Below are positions 9,894 through 19,888 of a stretch of 64,000 nt of DNA, piece by piece. The stretch comes from Actinomycetaceae bacterium (lineage in GTDB: Bacteria; Actinomycetota; Actinomycetes; Actinomycetales; Actinomycetaceae). Below the pieces are notes generated by a model, which worked only from the letters and a program-made list of their open reading frames with translations, made no database searches and had not been told where the DNA came from. The stretch's first letter is position 1. Each line of letters starts with the position of its first letter. The position numbers and the translations under genes were made by a program. The stretch spans positions 105,431 to 169,430 of the forward strand of contig JAUMZK010000002.1 in NCBI GenBank assembly GCA_030528145.1, in the 5' to 3' direction.

Positions 9894-11633
9894 ATGGCTG
9901 ACAAAAATATTTCCACTGCTAAAGTCAGTGAAACCGGCGGCGAAGGGCAACCGCTCCTGAAAATTACCGGGCTCGAAGTTGCCTTCCAATCCACCACCGG
10001 CATGGTGCCTGCTGTTCGCGGCGCCGACCTTACTATTTATCCCGGTCAATCCGTAGCTATCGTAGGCGAATCCGGTTCCGGAAAGTCTACCACTGCGATG
10101 GCGATCATCGACCTCCTTCCAGGTACGGGCAAGATCGTGGGCGGAACCATTGATTTCAACGGGCAGATCCTCACCGATTTCAGCCACGGCGAAATGCAGT
10201 CCGTGCGCGGTAGCCAAATTGGTTTGGTCCCCCAAGACCCCATGTCGAACCTGAACCCAGTGTGGCGCATCGGCACCCAAGTAGAGGAGGGTCTGCGCGC
10301 CACCAAGGCAGTACCCAAAGATCAAGTTGTAGCCCGCGCAGTAGAGTCCTTGGACGAAGCCGGCTTGCCGGACGTGGAACGGCGCAAGCGTCAATTCCCA
10401 CACGAATTTTCCGGTGGCATGCGCCAGCGCGCCCTTATCGGTATGGGGTTGGCGTCTCGTCCTAAACTACTAATTGCGGACGAGCCGACCTCGGCACTGG
10501 ACGTAACCGTCCAAGCCCGCATTTTGGACCACTTGGGTCAACTAACCGAAAAGACCGGTACTGCGGTACTGTTCATTACCCACGACCTGGGGCTTGCTGC
10601 CGAGCGCGCCAGCCACCTCGTGGTAATGCACCGAGGTCGAGTTGTCGAAAGCGGTCCCAGCCTAGAGATTTTGCGAAACCCGTCGCACCCTTACACGCAA
10701 CGACTGGTTAAGGCGGCGCCCTCGTTGGCATCCCAACGCATCCAGCATGCGCACGTCACGGGCGAACAGGCTCGGGACTTCCTCAGTGGGGCGGGCAAGG
10801 GCGAAACCGCGACCGAAGAAGTTATCAAAGTAGAACACCTGACCAAGATATTTGATATTCGCGGCGCTAAAGGCGAGGCGAAAACCCTGAAAGCGGTAGA
10901 CGACGTTAGTTTCGCATTGCGTCGGGGCACCACGCTAGCGGTAGTAGGTGAATCCGGTTCTGGCAAATCCACGGTCGCCAACATGATCCTCAACTTGCTA
11001 GAGCCGACCTCTGGCAAGATCTACTACGAAGGCACCGACCTGACGAAACTGAGGCGCAAAGAATTATTTGATATGCGTCGCAAGCTGCAAGTCGTGTTCC
11101 AAAACCCCTACGGTTCACTAGATCCCATGTATTCGGTGTTCCGCTGCATTGAGGAACCCCTGTCGGTACACGGGATTGGGTCCCGTAAGGAGCGCGAAGA
11201 GCGCGTTGCCAAGCTTTTGGACATGGTGGCACTGCCGCGTTCGGCAATGCGTCGTTTCCCCAACGAACTCTCTGGTGGTCAGCGCCAACGCGTAGCCATT
11301 GCGCGTGCGCTGGCGCTCAAGCCCGAAGTAGTAGTTTTGGATGAAGCAGTATCCGCCCTCGACGTGTTGGTGCAAGACCAAATCCTGCACTTGCTCAACG
11401 AACTGCAAGCTGAACTGAGTCTGTCCTACCTGTTCATTACCCACGACCTGGCGGTAGTGCGCGAAAACGCTGACGACATCGTGGTGATGGAATCTGGCAA
11501 ACTGGTGGAAGCGGGCGCTGCCGACGACATCTTTGACAACCCCCAAACGGACTACACTCGGGAACTCATTTCCGCAGTTCCCGGTGGTAACCTGCTGGCA
11601 GCACGCGACAGCTACGTTGCCCAGGGCGTTTAA
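9894..11633 (+). CDS. Oligopeptide ABC transporter, fused double ATPase (OppD-OppF)
   Basis: Both ATPase subunits are on one 579-residue chain. First ABC domain: Walker [12 protein letters not shown] near residue 57, signature FSGGMRQRA near 171, Walker [11 protein letters not shown] near 193. Second: [11 protein letters not shown] near 352, [14 protein letters not shown] near 461, [11 protein letters not shown] near 480. In the second Walker B the usual DEP proline is alanine, but the catalytic glutamate is kept. Such fusions are common in actinobacteria. Last gene of the operon, followed by two hairpins. Confidence 0.95.
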   Translation: MADKNISTAKVSETGGEGQPLLKITGLEVAFQSTTGMVPAVRGADLTIYPGQSVAIVGESGSGKSTTAMAIIDLLPGTGKIVGGTIDFNGQILTDFSHGEMQSVRGSQIGLVPQDPMSNLNPVWRIGTQVEEGLRATKAVPKDQVVARAVESLDEAGLPDVERRKRQFPHEFSGGMRQRALIGMGLASRPKLLIADEPTSALDVTVQARILDHLGQLTEKTGTAVLFITHDLGLAAERASHLVVMHRGRVVESGPSLEILRNPSHPYTQRLVKAAPSLASQRIQHAHVTGEQARDFLSGAGKGETATEEVIKVEHLTKIFDIRGAKGEAKTLKAVDDVSFALRRGTTLAVVGESGSGKSTVANMILNLLEPTSGKIYYEGTDLTKLRRKELFDMRRKLQVVFQNPYGSLDPMYSVFRCIEEPLSVHGIGSRKEREERVAKLLDMVALPRSAMRRFPNELSGGQRQRVAIARALALKPEVVVLDEAVSALDVLVQDQILHLLNELQAELSLSYLFITHDLAVVRENADDIVVMESGKLVEAGAADDIFDNPQTDYTRELISAVPGGNLLAARDSYVAQGV

Positions 11634-11724
11634 GAAAAACTGGGTGGGCTTTCTGTTGCTAAACCGTATACCGAATTGATCGGCGAATCGGAGGCCGCAG
11701 ACGAGTCAGGCAGCTATAAAACGA

Positions 11725-11750
11725 AAATTCCGGCCCGCGGGCCGGAATTT
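11725..11750 (+). terminator. Rho-independent terminator of the oligopeptide operon
   Basis: Perfect palindrome AAATTCCGGCCCG / CGGGCCGGAATTT followed by more T residues, 90 bp after the ATPase stop. Confidence 0.88.
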
Positions 11751-11769
11751 TTCTGCCTTGCGATATTAG

Positions 11770-11812
11770 TTGGTGGGGCGTCCTCGAACAATTCCCGAGG
11801 ACGCCCCACCAA
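11770..11812. terminator. Bidirectional hairpin made of an inverted CGAGGACG pair
   Basis: Perfect 17-bp arms TTGGTGGGGCGTCCTCG and CGAGGACGCCCCACCAA with a 9-base loop, between convergent genes. Each arm carries one copy of the over-represented motif, the same design seen at 23050-23089 and 49936-49977. Confidence 0.85.
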
Positions 11813-11838
11813 AGACTATGGCGACTTGTAAGCTTTCG

Positions 11839-13353
11839 CTAGTCCTGCAAAGCCTTACCGCCCTGAACCCGCGCTATCCACGCCTCCACGTCAGCAATAG
11901 TACGCGGAATATCTTCGCTCAGGCGCACGGCTGCGCCCTCGGGCGTAATTACGATATCGTCCTCGATACGCACGCCTATACCGCGGTATTCGGCGGGCAC
12001 AGCCAGGTCATCGCGATGGAAATAAAGACCCGGCTCAATAGTGAAGCACATGCCCGGTTCCAGCAGCGCATCCAGATACAGTTCTTTCTTTGCTTGCGCG
12101 CAGTCGTGAACGTCAATACCTAAGTGGTGGCTGGTACCGTGCGGCATCCAGCGACGGTGGTGACCGCCCTCGTCAGAAAGAGCTTCCGCCTTACTAACCG
12201 GCAAAATACCCCACTTTTCCAAATCTGTTGCCAACGACTCCATTGCCGCCGCATGCACATCCCGGAACCGGCAGCCAGGTTCGTTTGCGCGCGCCAAGGC
12301 TGCTTCGCAGGCATCCAGCACCGCTTGGTACACGCGGGCTTGCACCGGCGTGAACTTGCCATTTACTGGCAACGTGCGGGTGATATCCGCAGTGTACAAA
12401 GAATCGGCTTCCACGCCGGCGTCCACCAGCACCAGGTCGCCCTCGCGCACTTCGCCATCGTTATCAATCCAATGCAAAGTGTTCGCGTGGTTTCCTGCCG
12501 CCGCAATAGTGTCGTAACCCAGACCGTTACCTTCCTCGCGCGCGATCTGGTTGAAGGCGCCCTCGATAACCCGTTCACCCCGCCAATGCCCGATTGCCCG
12601 GGGGAGGTGGCGGATAATATTTTCAAACCCCACCTTGGTAACGTCAATACTGTGTTGCAACTCGGCCACTTCAAAGGCATCCTTTTGCAGACGAATGGTG
12701 GAAGCAGTTTCCTCTAAAAGCTCGTCCTCACGGCGGCAATCATCACCAAAAGGCAAACCTGCCTGCTGGCGAACTTCGTTCACCAGGTTTTCCACGTTTT
12801 GATCGACGCCCCGGATAATACGCAATTGCACGTTACCGGCGTCCTTGGCGAGGGCATCACGCAAAGTATCAATATGGGCACAGTCCAACCCAGTCAAGGT
12901 CTCCATGTCCTCCAGAGAAGGGCGGGCGCCCACCCAAAATTCGCCGTAACGGGAGTCAGCGTAGAACTCCTCGGAAGAGCGCGGAGCGCGCGGCTTAAAG
13001 TAGAGAACAGGTTGGTGACCGTCCTCGGTAGGGTGCAAAACCAAAACCGCATCCGGTTCGCGTTCGCCCCCCAAACCGGTCAAATGCGCGAAAGCACTGT
13101 GCGCCCGGAAACGGTAATCGGTGTCATTGGAACGAACCTTGTAAGTGCCGGCGGGAATGACTAGGCGTTGCCCGGCAAAATCCGCACCCAACTTGGCAGC
13201 GCGTGCCGCCAAATAGTCAGCCGCACCATTGCGCTGAATTTGCTGGTCCGGGCGCGGCGCCCAATTCGATCCAATAAATTCGCGAAAAGCCTTACTAGTG
13301 GCTTTTTGACTGCGGTTTGAACCGCGTTCTGCTAAATCCTGTTCTTCGCTCAT
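11839..13353 (-). CDS. pepP: Aminopeptidase P family protein (Xaa-Pro aminopeptidase)
   Basis: Cytosolic metallopeptidase releasing N-terminal residues before proline. The 504-residue protein has an aminopeptidase-P N domain (about 40-190) and a pita-bread M24 domain (about 230-490). Metal ligands are visible: DAGVEADSLYTADITRT (two Asp), HGTSHHLGIDVHD (His), FTIEPGLYF (Glu) and a late RIEDDIVIT (Glu). It may help process peptides imported by the adjacent transporter, which is an inference. Divergent from the PHP gene with a 36-bp gap. Confidence 0.94.
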   Translation of the reverse strand: MSEEQDLAERGSNRSQKATSKAFREFIGSNWAPRPDQQIQRNGAADYLAARAAKLGADFAGQRLVIPAGTYKVRSNDTDYRFRAHSAFAHLTGLGGEREPDAVLVLHPTEDGHQPVLYFKPRAPRSSEEFYADSRYGEFWVGARPSLEDMETLTGLDCAHIDTLRDALAKDAGNVQLRIIRGVDQNVENLVNEVRQQAGLPFGDDCRREDELLEETASTIRLQKDAFEVAELQHSIDVTKVGFENIIRHLPRAIGHWRGERVIEGAFNQIAREEGNGLGYDTIAAAGNHANTLHWIDNDGEVREGDLVLVDAGVEADSLYTADITRTLPVNGKFTPVQARVYQAVLDACEAALARANEPGCRFRDVHAAAMESLATDLEKWGILPVSKAEALSDEGGHHRRWMPHGTSHHLGIDVHDCAQAKKELYLDALLEPGMCFTIEPGLYFHRDDLAVPAEYRGIGVRIEDDIVITPEGAAVRLSEDIPRTIADVEAWIARVQGGKALQD

Positions 13354-13389
13354 ATGTCTATTGTTACACTTGCGCCGTAAGCTTTACAC

Positions 13390-14223
13390 ATGCGCATCGA
13401 TTTACACGCCCATACTACGATTTCGGATGGCACAGACACTCCCACCCAGCTGGTACGCAAAGCCAAGGCGGTCGGGGTGGACGTCCTCGGAATAACCGAC
13501 CATGACACCACCGCCGGGTGGGAAGAAGCCAGCCAGGTGGCGGTTGCCGAAGGTGTTTCTTTGGTGCGCGGCGCCGAAATCTCGTGTTCTATAGACGGAC
13601 GCACAGTCCACATGCTGGCCTACTTGTTTCGCCCAGAACCGCGCCTAACCAGGCATTTCGAGGACGCTACTGCGGTTCGTCGCGAACGCGCCCGGCAGAT
13701 AGTAGACAACCTAGCCGCTGACTACCCGATAACTTGGGAAAACGTGTTAGCAATTGCCGGAGAAAGCCAGGTCGTAGGGCGCCCGCACATTGCCGACGCT
13801 TTAATAGCGGCGGGGGTTTTTCACAGTCGCGAGGAAGTTTTTGCCACCGTTTTGCACCCCAAACACAAATATTACGTACATTACCAGGCCCCCGATCCCA
13901 GAGAAGTAATTGCGGACATTCGCGCCGCTGGAGGAGTGCCCGTGTGGGCCCACCCGCGCGCCACCAAACGCGGCAAAGTAGTGCCCACCGCCGCCTTTTC
14001 GGGCATGGTTACAGCCGGACTGTTCGGAGTGGAAGTATGGCACCGCGATCACAGCCCCGAAATGGTAGCTGCCATCAGCGCCATTGCCGACCACTATGGG
14101 CTGGAAAAACTGGGTTCTTCCGACTACCACGGCACTGGCAAACCCAATCAGCTGGGGGAAAACTGGACCCGCGCGGGCGTCCTCGAAAAAATCCTGCAGC
14201 AAGGGGCACTGCCACGAATATAA
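13390..14223 (+). CDS. PHP-domain phosphoesterase (TrpH/YciV-like)
   Basis: Metal-dependent phosphoesterase of the PHP family. The 277-residue protein starts with the metal motif MRIDLHAHTTISDGTDTP and then shows GITDHDT, RGAEISC, the internal PVWAHPRA, and a C-terminal SSDYHG with the last metal ligands. Family members act on nucleoside 3',5'-bisphosphates or trim RNA 5' ends; the exact substrate here is unknown. Divergent from pepP. Confidence 0.88.
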   Translation: MRIDLHAHTTISDGTDTPTQLVRKAKAVGVDVLGITDHDTTAGWEEASQVAVAEGVSLVRGAEISCSIDGRTVHMLAYLFRPEPRLTRHFEDATAVRRERARQIVDNLAADYPITWENVLAIAGESQVVGRPHIADALIAAGVFHSREEVFATVLHPKHKYYVHYQAPDPREVIADIRAAGGVPVWAHPRATKRGKVVPTAAFSGMVTAGLFGVEVWHRDHSPEMVAAISAIADHYGLEKLGSSDYHGTGKPNQLGENWTRAGVLEKILQQGALPRI

Positions 14224-14324
14224 CCGGAGATCACCGGATATAACCGGATTGTGGGGAAAGGCAGCGGCGAATGCGCAGAGAAGGAGGGCAGCGTGCTTTG
14301 TGGTAGGGCGGTTTGAAAGCGCGC

Positions 14325-15785
14325 CTATTCGGCGCTATCGGCACCTTCGGCGCGCCGAGCACGCGACCTATTTTGACGTTTGCGCGTCCGTTCGGACGTG
14401 CGTCCGCGCACACGCTTACGTTCCCCAGTTGTGCGCTCACTGTTTGCAGTGAAGCGGCGGGCACGGCGCGCACCGCCCTGCCGTTGAGTCTTATCCGCGA
14501 CCGCAGCGCGTTCAGCGCGCGGCAATGCCGCAGTGGCGTCCTCGGGAATATCCAAATCCGTATAAAGATGCGGGGAAGTATGGTAGGTCTCTACGGGGTC
14601 CGGTATATCTAAGCCGAGCTGCCGGTTGATAACCCGCCATTTTGTGACGTCCTCCCAGTCCACGAACGTGATGGCAGTACCATCCCGTCCTGCTCTACCG
14701 GTGCGTCCGACGCGGTGAACAAAAGTGGCATCGTCCTCGGGACATTCCAAATTAATAACGTGACTTACCCCGTCGATATCCAGCCCCCGCGCCGCCACAT
14801 CTGTTGCCACCAAAACGTCCGCTTGCCCTTCCCGGAACGCCTGCAGTGCTTTTTCCCGCCCGCGCTGGTGAATGTCCCCGTGCAAGGCAACTACTGCGAA
14901 ACCACGGTGACGCAAATCGGCAGCCAGTCGGTCCGCACTGCGTTTAGTGTTCGCAAAAATGATGGTCAATTCGCGCTCGCGCGCCTGCAAAATACGGGCT
15001 ACGACCTCGATTTTGTTCAGCGCATGACACCTGTATACCAACTGTTTCGTGGTGGTAACTGTGGCTTGGGAATCGTCTTCGGAATGAGCGCGAATGTGCA
15101 TGGGCGAATTCATGTACCGGCGTGCCAGCGAAATAATTTGCCCCGGCATGGTGGCAGAAAACAACATGGTTTGGCGGGTATCCGGTAAACGTTTCAGCAG
15201 GGATTCGACATCCGGTAAAAACCCCAGATTTAACATTTCGTCGGCTTCGTCCAACACCAATTGGTGCACGTACCCCAAGTCCAAATGCCCACGTTTGACT
15301 ATGTCCAACAGGCGTCCGGGCGTTCCCACTACTATTTCACAACCGCGCTTGAGCTGCCTTATTTGGCGACCAAAAGGCGTTCCCCCAATAACTTCGGTGA
15401 TGCGCACCCCGAGCAGTTCCCCCGCTTGCCGTAAATCGACCGCCACCTGGGCAGCCAGTTCGCGCGTCGGCAGCACTACCAGGGCTTGGGGGACGCCCGG
15501 TTTTTCGAGGACGGCGGCTGCCGCAGTGCCTGGGACGGCGACTTTTTCTAACACCGGAATACCAAACCCTAACGTTTTCCCGGTTCCTGTTTTTGCCTGC
15601 CCAATAATGTCTTTACCGCGCATACCTATGGGCAACGTGAGCGCCTGAATGGGGAAAGGGTGGATAATTCCGTGTTTCGCAAGGGCTTCACAGATGGGTG
15701 CAGACACGCCAAAATCAGCGAAAGTTTTCGCGTCCTGCCTGCTGGAGGCGCTGGAAGGGGTAGCGTGTAATTGCTGGTCCGTCAT
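14325..15785 (-). CDS. DEAD-box ATP-dependent RNA helicase
   Basis: RNA remodelling helicase, 486 residues. Q motif FADFGVSAPICEAL near 21, Walker A QAKTGTGKT near 62, PTRELAAQ, VLDEADEML (DEAD), SATMPG, and the second RecA domain with ATDVAARGLDIDGVSHVIN and HRVGRTGRAGRDG. The C-terminal 80 residues are rich in Arg/Lys and low in complexity, a likely RNA-binding tail as in RhlE-type proteins. Helicase, ferritin-like gene and DUF3107 together form a conserved actinobacterial neighbourhood. Confidence 0.94.
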   Translation of the reverse strand: MTDQQLHATPSSASSRQDAKTFADFGVSAPICEALAKHGIIHPFPIQALTLPIGMRGKDIIGQAKTGTGKTLGFGIPVLEKVAVPGTAAAAVLEKPGVPQALVVLPTRELAAQVAVDLRQAGELLGVRITEVIGGTPFGRQIRQLKRGCEIVVGTPGRLLDIVKRGHLDLGYVHQLVLDEADEMLNLGFLPDVESLLKRLPDTRQTMLFSATMPGQIISLARRYMNSPMHIRAHSEDDSQATVTTTKQLVYRCHALNKIEVVARILQARERELTIIFANTKRSADRLAADLRHRGFAVVALHGDIHQRGREKALQAFREGQADVLVATDVAARGLDIDGVSHVINLECPEDDATFVHRVGRTGRAGRDGTAITFVDWEDVTKWRVINRQLGLDIPDPVETYHTSPHLYTDLDIPEDATAALPRAERAAVADKTQRQGGARRARRFTANSERTTGERKRVRGRTSERTRKRQNRSRARRAEGADSAE

Positions 15786-15889
15786 GGAAACCTTTCGTTT
15801 TGAAAGTCAGAACAAAATAATTGGGAACTAAACAAGCATACCAACGGCAGATTCACGCAAAAGAGACTATGGCGCGTTAAGCTGGCTAC

Positions 15890-16504
15890 ATGGGAGATAA
15901 ACGAGTTATCGGATTGTTGGGATCGTTTTGCTTGGCCGGACAAGGACGATTGGGCAAAGACATGGTTATGGCCCCGAGCGCCGGTGCGCGTGTAGAAGTT
16001 GCTGGAATGTCAGCGGGGGCTTACAGACTGTTTTGCGAATTGGAAAAAGTGGCGGGCGTAAGTCGCGCGGAAATGATCCAGTTAGTGTCGCCCTCATTCA
16101 ATTTAGTGGCAGATTTAGAACGAAGGCTGCGTCCCGGTGACTGGTTTGAGCGGCTGACAAAGTCGTACGTGTCCGTGGGAGTACTGTCCGACCTGGGGTT
16201 GGAACTGTGCCGGCAAGGTTTTCCGGAAGCCTTTGAAAAAGCACGCGGGGTACACCACGATTTGGGGCACGCGCAGTGGGCAGCCGCCCAAATAAAACAG
16301 GCCGTAGGTGCGGATCCGGCGCTCGCGGACCGCCTGTCGCTGTGGGGGCGCCGCGTAGTGGGCGAATCGATGGGTGTGGTGCGCCTTTGCGAACAAATAT
16401 ATCCGGGCATTTTTGCCGACCTGAATATTGAGGCGGGTACCATTATGCGCCCACTCATGGCAATGCATGGTGAGCGCATGGTGGCGGCAGGGCTGAAAGC
16501 CTAA
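15890..16504 (+). CDS. Ferritin-like fold protein (MiaE-like family)
   Basis: A 204-residue protein of the actinobacterial ferritin-like fold family that occurs between a DEAD-box helicase and DUF3107. Carboxylate and histidine positions that could bind a di-iron centre are seen (ELEKVAG, DLERRL, VHHDLGHAQW, HGERMVAAG). The relatives resemble the tRNA hydroxylase MiaE in fold only, and no reaction has been assigned. Divergent from the helicase gene. Confidence 0.75.
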   Translation: MGDKRVIGLLGSFCLAGQGRLGKDMVMAPSAGARVEVAGMSAGAYRLFCELEKVAGVSRAEMIQLVSPSFNLVADLERRLRPGDWFERLTKSYVSVGVLSDLGLELCRQGFPEAFEKARGVHHDLGHAQWAAAQIKQAVGADPALADRLSLWGRRVVGESMGVVRLCEQIYPGIFADLNIEAGTIMRPLMAMHGERMVAAGLKA

Positions 16505-16527
16505 GCCTGTCCGTCCTCGAACTGGTG

Positions 16528-16752
16528 TTACATCAGACCGAATCCGACTTTGCGGACCTCGGTTTTAACTATTTCAATACCGCCAAGGGCGCGCGGCGGC
16601 ACAATTACTGTGCGTCCGTCGGTGCTGGTCAAAGTGAGTGGGTCTTCGGATTTGAGAGCCTGCTTTACTTGTTGTTCCAGTTGTTCCGGCGTAGTGTCTA
16701 ATTTCAGTTGATATTCGCGCTGCGAACCGCGAATACTAATATTTACATTCAT
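16528..16752 (-). CDS. DUF3107 family small protein
   Basis: A 74-residue protein matching the actinobacterial DUF3107 family. Visible features are the beta-rich start MNVNISIRGSQREYQLKLDT, the helix EQLEQQVKQALKS, and a C-terminal RKVGFGLM typical of the family. A Shine-Dalgarno (AGGAGG on the minus strand) precedes the ATG. Function unknown. It is convergent with the ferritin-like gene; a single CGTCCTCG copy lies in the 23-bp gap between them. Confidence 0.85.
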   Translation of the reverse strand: MNVNISIRGSQREYQLKLDTTPEQLEQQVKQALKSEDPLTLTSTDGRTVIVPPRALGGIEIVKTEVRKVGFGLM

Positions 16753-16861
16753 GTTTCCTCCTGCGTCAAGCCTAAACTACTGCGGGCGCGGCGCGGTGAG
16801 GGTGCGCTCGTAGCTGATTTTGGGAGCCGCCGCCCAGGGGTGAGGTCGATAAAGTAGAGAC

Positions 16862-19800
16862 ATGGAAATCAAGCTATTGCCGCCCTCGCCTGTTTCGGAC
16901 AGGTACGTGCCCGACAGCAGCCAACAGCAAGTTTTGGCTGGCGCTAAACATGGTGGCAGTGCCGTGGTTTTCGGGGCGGCGGGTACCGGCAAGTCTCGCA
17001 CGGCAGTGGAATTGTTACGTTCAAGTACGAACGCGTACCTGCTGTCTCCATCGCGCGCCCGCACCGAGGATTTAGCGACCATTGCGGCGAGTGTTATGAC
17101 TGGTCCTGCCCAGATGCGTCCGGTGCGCACGCCTGTGTCTTTTGCTTTTAGTTTGGTGCCGCAAACGCAACTGTTAACCGGTGATGCCGAGGTCGCCCTC
17201 GTAACGAAACTGATAGCCGCCTGCGATTGGGACCCGTTTGTGCCCCCAGAAACTCTGGTAATTCCGGCGTTTATAACGGAAGTGCGCGGTTTTGTTGCCC
17301 AGTGTGTGGAACTGGGGTTGGACGTGCAGTCCTTGTTGGCATTGCGGACCGAGGACGGTTGGCAGCCCATTTGGGTGGTGCTGGCGCAAGTTTTGGAAAA
17401 GTACCAGCAGTGGTGTCGCGAGCGCAGCTGTTACGATGCGAATTCTTTGGTAAATTTGGCGGCGAAGCAGATTCGCGCGGGGCACGCCCAGTTGCCGCCG
17501 ACTTTGGTGGTGGATGATTTTCAGGACATGAATAGGGCGGTGGGGCGCCTGTTGCGTGCGGTGTTGCAGGCGGGCACGCAGTTAGTTGTTTTTGCGAACC
17601 CGGATGTGACGGTGGAGGGATACCGGGGGGCAGTGGCGACTTTGGCGCGCGATTTTGCCCAGGATAATGGTTTAGAAGTGCTGACGCTGGCTAATTCTTA
17701 CCGGCAAAGTGGCCAGTTGGCGAAGGTGGCACAAAAGTTTGTGCAAAATATTGGCGTGGGCGGGCCGGTGAAGATGCGCAATGTTGTGCCTGGTGATGTG
17801 ACTGCAGACCGGGTCGGTGGGGCCGCGAAAGCAGATAAAGCGGCGGAAATAAAGATTTGTGACAGCGAAACTGGGCAGATGTCGTTGGTGGCGAAGTGGC
17901 TGTTTGAGCACAATTCGCAGGGCGTGGCGTGGGATGACATGGCGGTGATTGTGCGTTCTGTGGATTTGGTGTGGCAGTGGCGCACGGGTTTGCAAAGTCA
18001 TGATATTCCGCTGGCGCCTGCCGCGCGCCCGGTGGCTTTGGGCACTGAAGTGGTGTCGCGGTGTCTTTGCGAAATGGCGTTGTTGGGTGCGGGGGCGGCG
18101 GATTTGCTGGTTTCTGAGGACGCCTCCCCGGCACGTTTGTTGGCGGCACAGTGGGTGGAGGGGATTTTGCGGTCCCCTTATTTTGGTTTGGATGCTATTT
18201 CGTTGTTGACTTTTGAACGGCATTTGCGCGATCCTTTCCCGCAGTTTCGCGACAATTTGTTGTTCTACGCGTTGCGTCCGGAGGTGGCGCAGTCTTTGGT
18301 GGCGCAGTTGGCGGATACTCCGGCAGCGGCATCGGCGCAGGCGTTAGCGCAGTTGGCGGCGCTGGTGGCGCAGGTGTCACCAGCGGACGGACCGGCTCTG
18401 ACCATATGGAAACTTTGGGATGGCTTGGGGCTTGCGGAAAAGTGGGCGGAAAATGCCTTGTCAGATCCCGCTTACGATGACTATTTGGACACGTTGTTGG
18501 TGCTGTTTCGTGCCGCTGACGTGTGGCAGCAGCGTGAGGGCGGGGCGAACGCGTTCTTTGAAAACATTTTGGCGCAGACCATTCCCACGGACACTTTGGC
18601 GGTAATGGGGCAGCGTCCTCCGGGTGTACACGTACTGACCCCCGCGCAGGCAGCTGGCAAGCAGTTTACGGCGGTGGCGTTGGGCAGTGTTAGTACCGAG
18701 ATCTGGCCAAACACCAGAGTGCGGGACGCGTTTTTGAAAACGGGGAAGTTGGCCGACATGGTTATGGGTCAGCCGCCCTCGAAATCTTCGCCACGGAAGG
18801 CGGTAGTAACTGATGAGGCACGTCAGTTCCTGTGCGCCCTCACGCGCGCCAAAACAGACCTGTTGGTAACTTCGGCAGATTCAGCGGAAGCCGCGCCCTC
18901 GTTATTTATTTCCCACCTGCGAACTGGGGATATTACCCAACATTGCGAGGACGGCAAACCGGTAGTAGAAACCGCTAACTTCCCGGTGGGCATGCGTGGA
19001 TTCGTGGGTGACTTGCGTGCGCGTGCCCTCGCGGGAGAACAAGCAGCAGTTGACGCACTGGCAGTATTACACGCCAAACGGATTCCCCTGGCGAATCCGC
19101 GGCGGTGGGCAGGAGGCGACATCTCCTGCACTGTCCCCCTTGTGGCGCCAGAGAAAAAAGTGTACGTCTCACCCTCGGGATTAGAAAATGCGTTGGACTG
19201 CCCACTGAACTGGTTCCTCACAAAACACGGTGGGCAAGGGGGGAGCGACTGGGCGCGCAGTATCGGCACGCTGGTTCACGCCATTGCCGAAGAATACCCC
19301 GAAGGCAAGGCGGCAGAACTGCAAGACGTCCTCGCCCAAAAACTCAGCCAGATTGAAATTCCCGACACCGAGTGGGGAAGGCGCGACCGGGAACGCGCCC
19401 AACGAATGGTGCAAAACCTCGCAGACTACATTGCGGCGGCCGGAAAAGCGGTAGGCGTCGAAGAAAAATACGGCGCAAATGTGGGACGCGCGCGCCTGAC
19501 CTGCCGCATCGACCGTATCGAAGCGGACACTAATTCCGCAGGCGAAAAAACCTTCCGTATAGTCGATTTCAAAACGGGGAAAACCCCAAAGACCAAAGAT
19601 CAAGTACGCGAAGACAAACAACTGTGGTGCTACCAGGTGGCACTGGCCGCACAAGGGGTCGTGCTGGGTGGGGCGCAACTAGTCTACTTGGGTGCAAAAA
19701 CAGAAACCGCCCTCGTAATAACCGCCCAAGAACCCATCGCGGAGGATTCCCCCGCCTATGCCGCCATTGAAACTGGTGCCGAAATAATGGCAGCCGCCCA

Positions 19801-19888
19801 GTTCTTCGCCCTCGAAAATACGCGCTGTCGCTCCTGCCCAGTCCACACCTGCTGTCCGCTAAAAGAAGAAGGGAAACGCCTAGTATGA
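16862..19888 (+). CDS. adnA: Helicase-nuclease AdnA-like subunit
   Basis: First subunit of the actinobacterial double-strand-end resection machine. The 1008-residue protein has an N-terminal UvrD/SF1 motor with Walker A GAAGTGKSRTA near residue 39 and Walker B VVDDFQDM near 216. The C-terminal PD-(D/E)XK nuclease shows RIVDFKTGKTP near 899. An iron-sulfur cage is supported by a cysteine in LDCPLNWF near 779 and the late CRSCPVHTCC near 987. Overlaps adnB by 4 bp (ATGA), so the subunits are translationally coupled. The AdnA/AdnB labels rest on gene order. Confidence 0.85.
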   Translation: MEIKLLPPSPVSDRYVPDSSQQQVLAGAKHGGSAVVFGAAGTGKSRTAVELLRSSTNAYLLSPSRARTEDLATIAASVMTGPAQMRPVRTPVSFAFSLVPQTQLLTGDAEVALVTKLIAACDWDPFVPPETLVIPAFITEVRGFVAQCVELGLDVQSLLALRTEDGWQPIWVVLAQVLEKYQQWCRERSCYDANSLVNLAAKQIRAGHAQLPPTLVVDDFQDMNRAVGRLLRAVLQAGTQLVVFANPDVTVEGYRGAVATLARDFAQDNGLEVLTLANSYRQSGQLAKVAQKFVQNIGVGGPVKMRNVVPGDVTADRVGGAAKADKAAEIKICDSETGQMSLVAKWLFEHNSQGVAWDDMAVIVRSVDLVWQWRTGLQSHDIPLAPAARPVALGTEVVSRCLCEMALLGAGAADLLVSEDASPARLLAAQWVEGILRSPYFGLDAISLLTFERHLRDPFPQFRDNLLFYALRPEVAQSLVAQLADTPAAASAQALAQLAALVAQVSPADGPALTIWKLWDGLGLAEKWAENALSDPAYDDYLDTLLVLFRAADVWQQREGGANAFFENILAQTIPTDTLAVMGQRPPGVHVLTPAQAAGKQFTAVALGSVSTEIWPNTRVRDAFLKTGKLADMVMGQPPSKSSPRKAVVTDEARQFLCALTRAKTDLLVTSADSAEAAPSLFISHLRTGDITQHCEDGKPVVETANFPVGMRGFVGDLRARALAGEQAAVDALAVLHAKRIPLANPRRWAGGDISCTVPLVAPEKKVYVSPSGLENALDCPLNWFLTKHGGQGGSDWARSIGTLVHAIAEEYPEGKAAELQDVLAQKLSQIEIPDTEWGRRDRERAQRMVQNLADYIAAAGKAVGVEEKYGANVGRARLTCRIDRIEADTNSAGEKTFRIVDFKTGKTPKTKDQVREDKQLWCYQVALAAQGVVLGGAQLVYLGAKTETALVITAQEPIAEDSPAYAAIETGAEIMAAAQFFALENTRCRSCPVHTCCPLKEEGKRLV

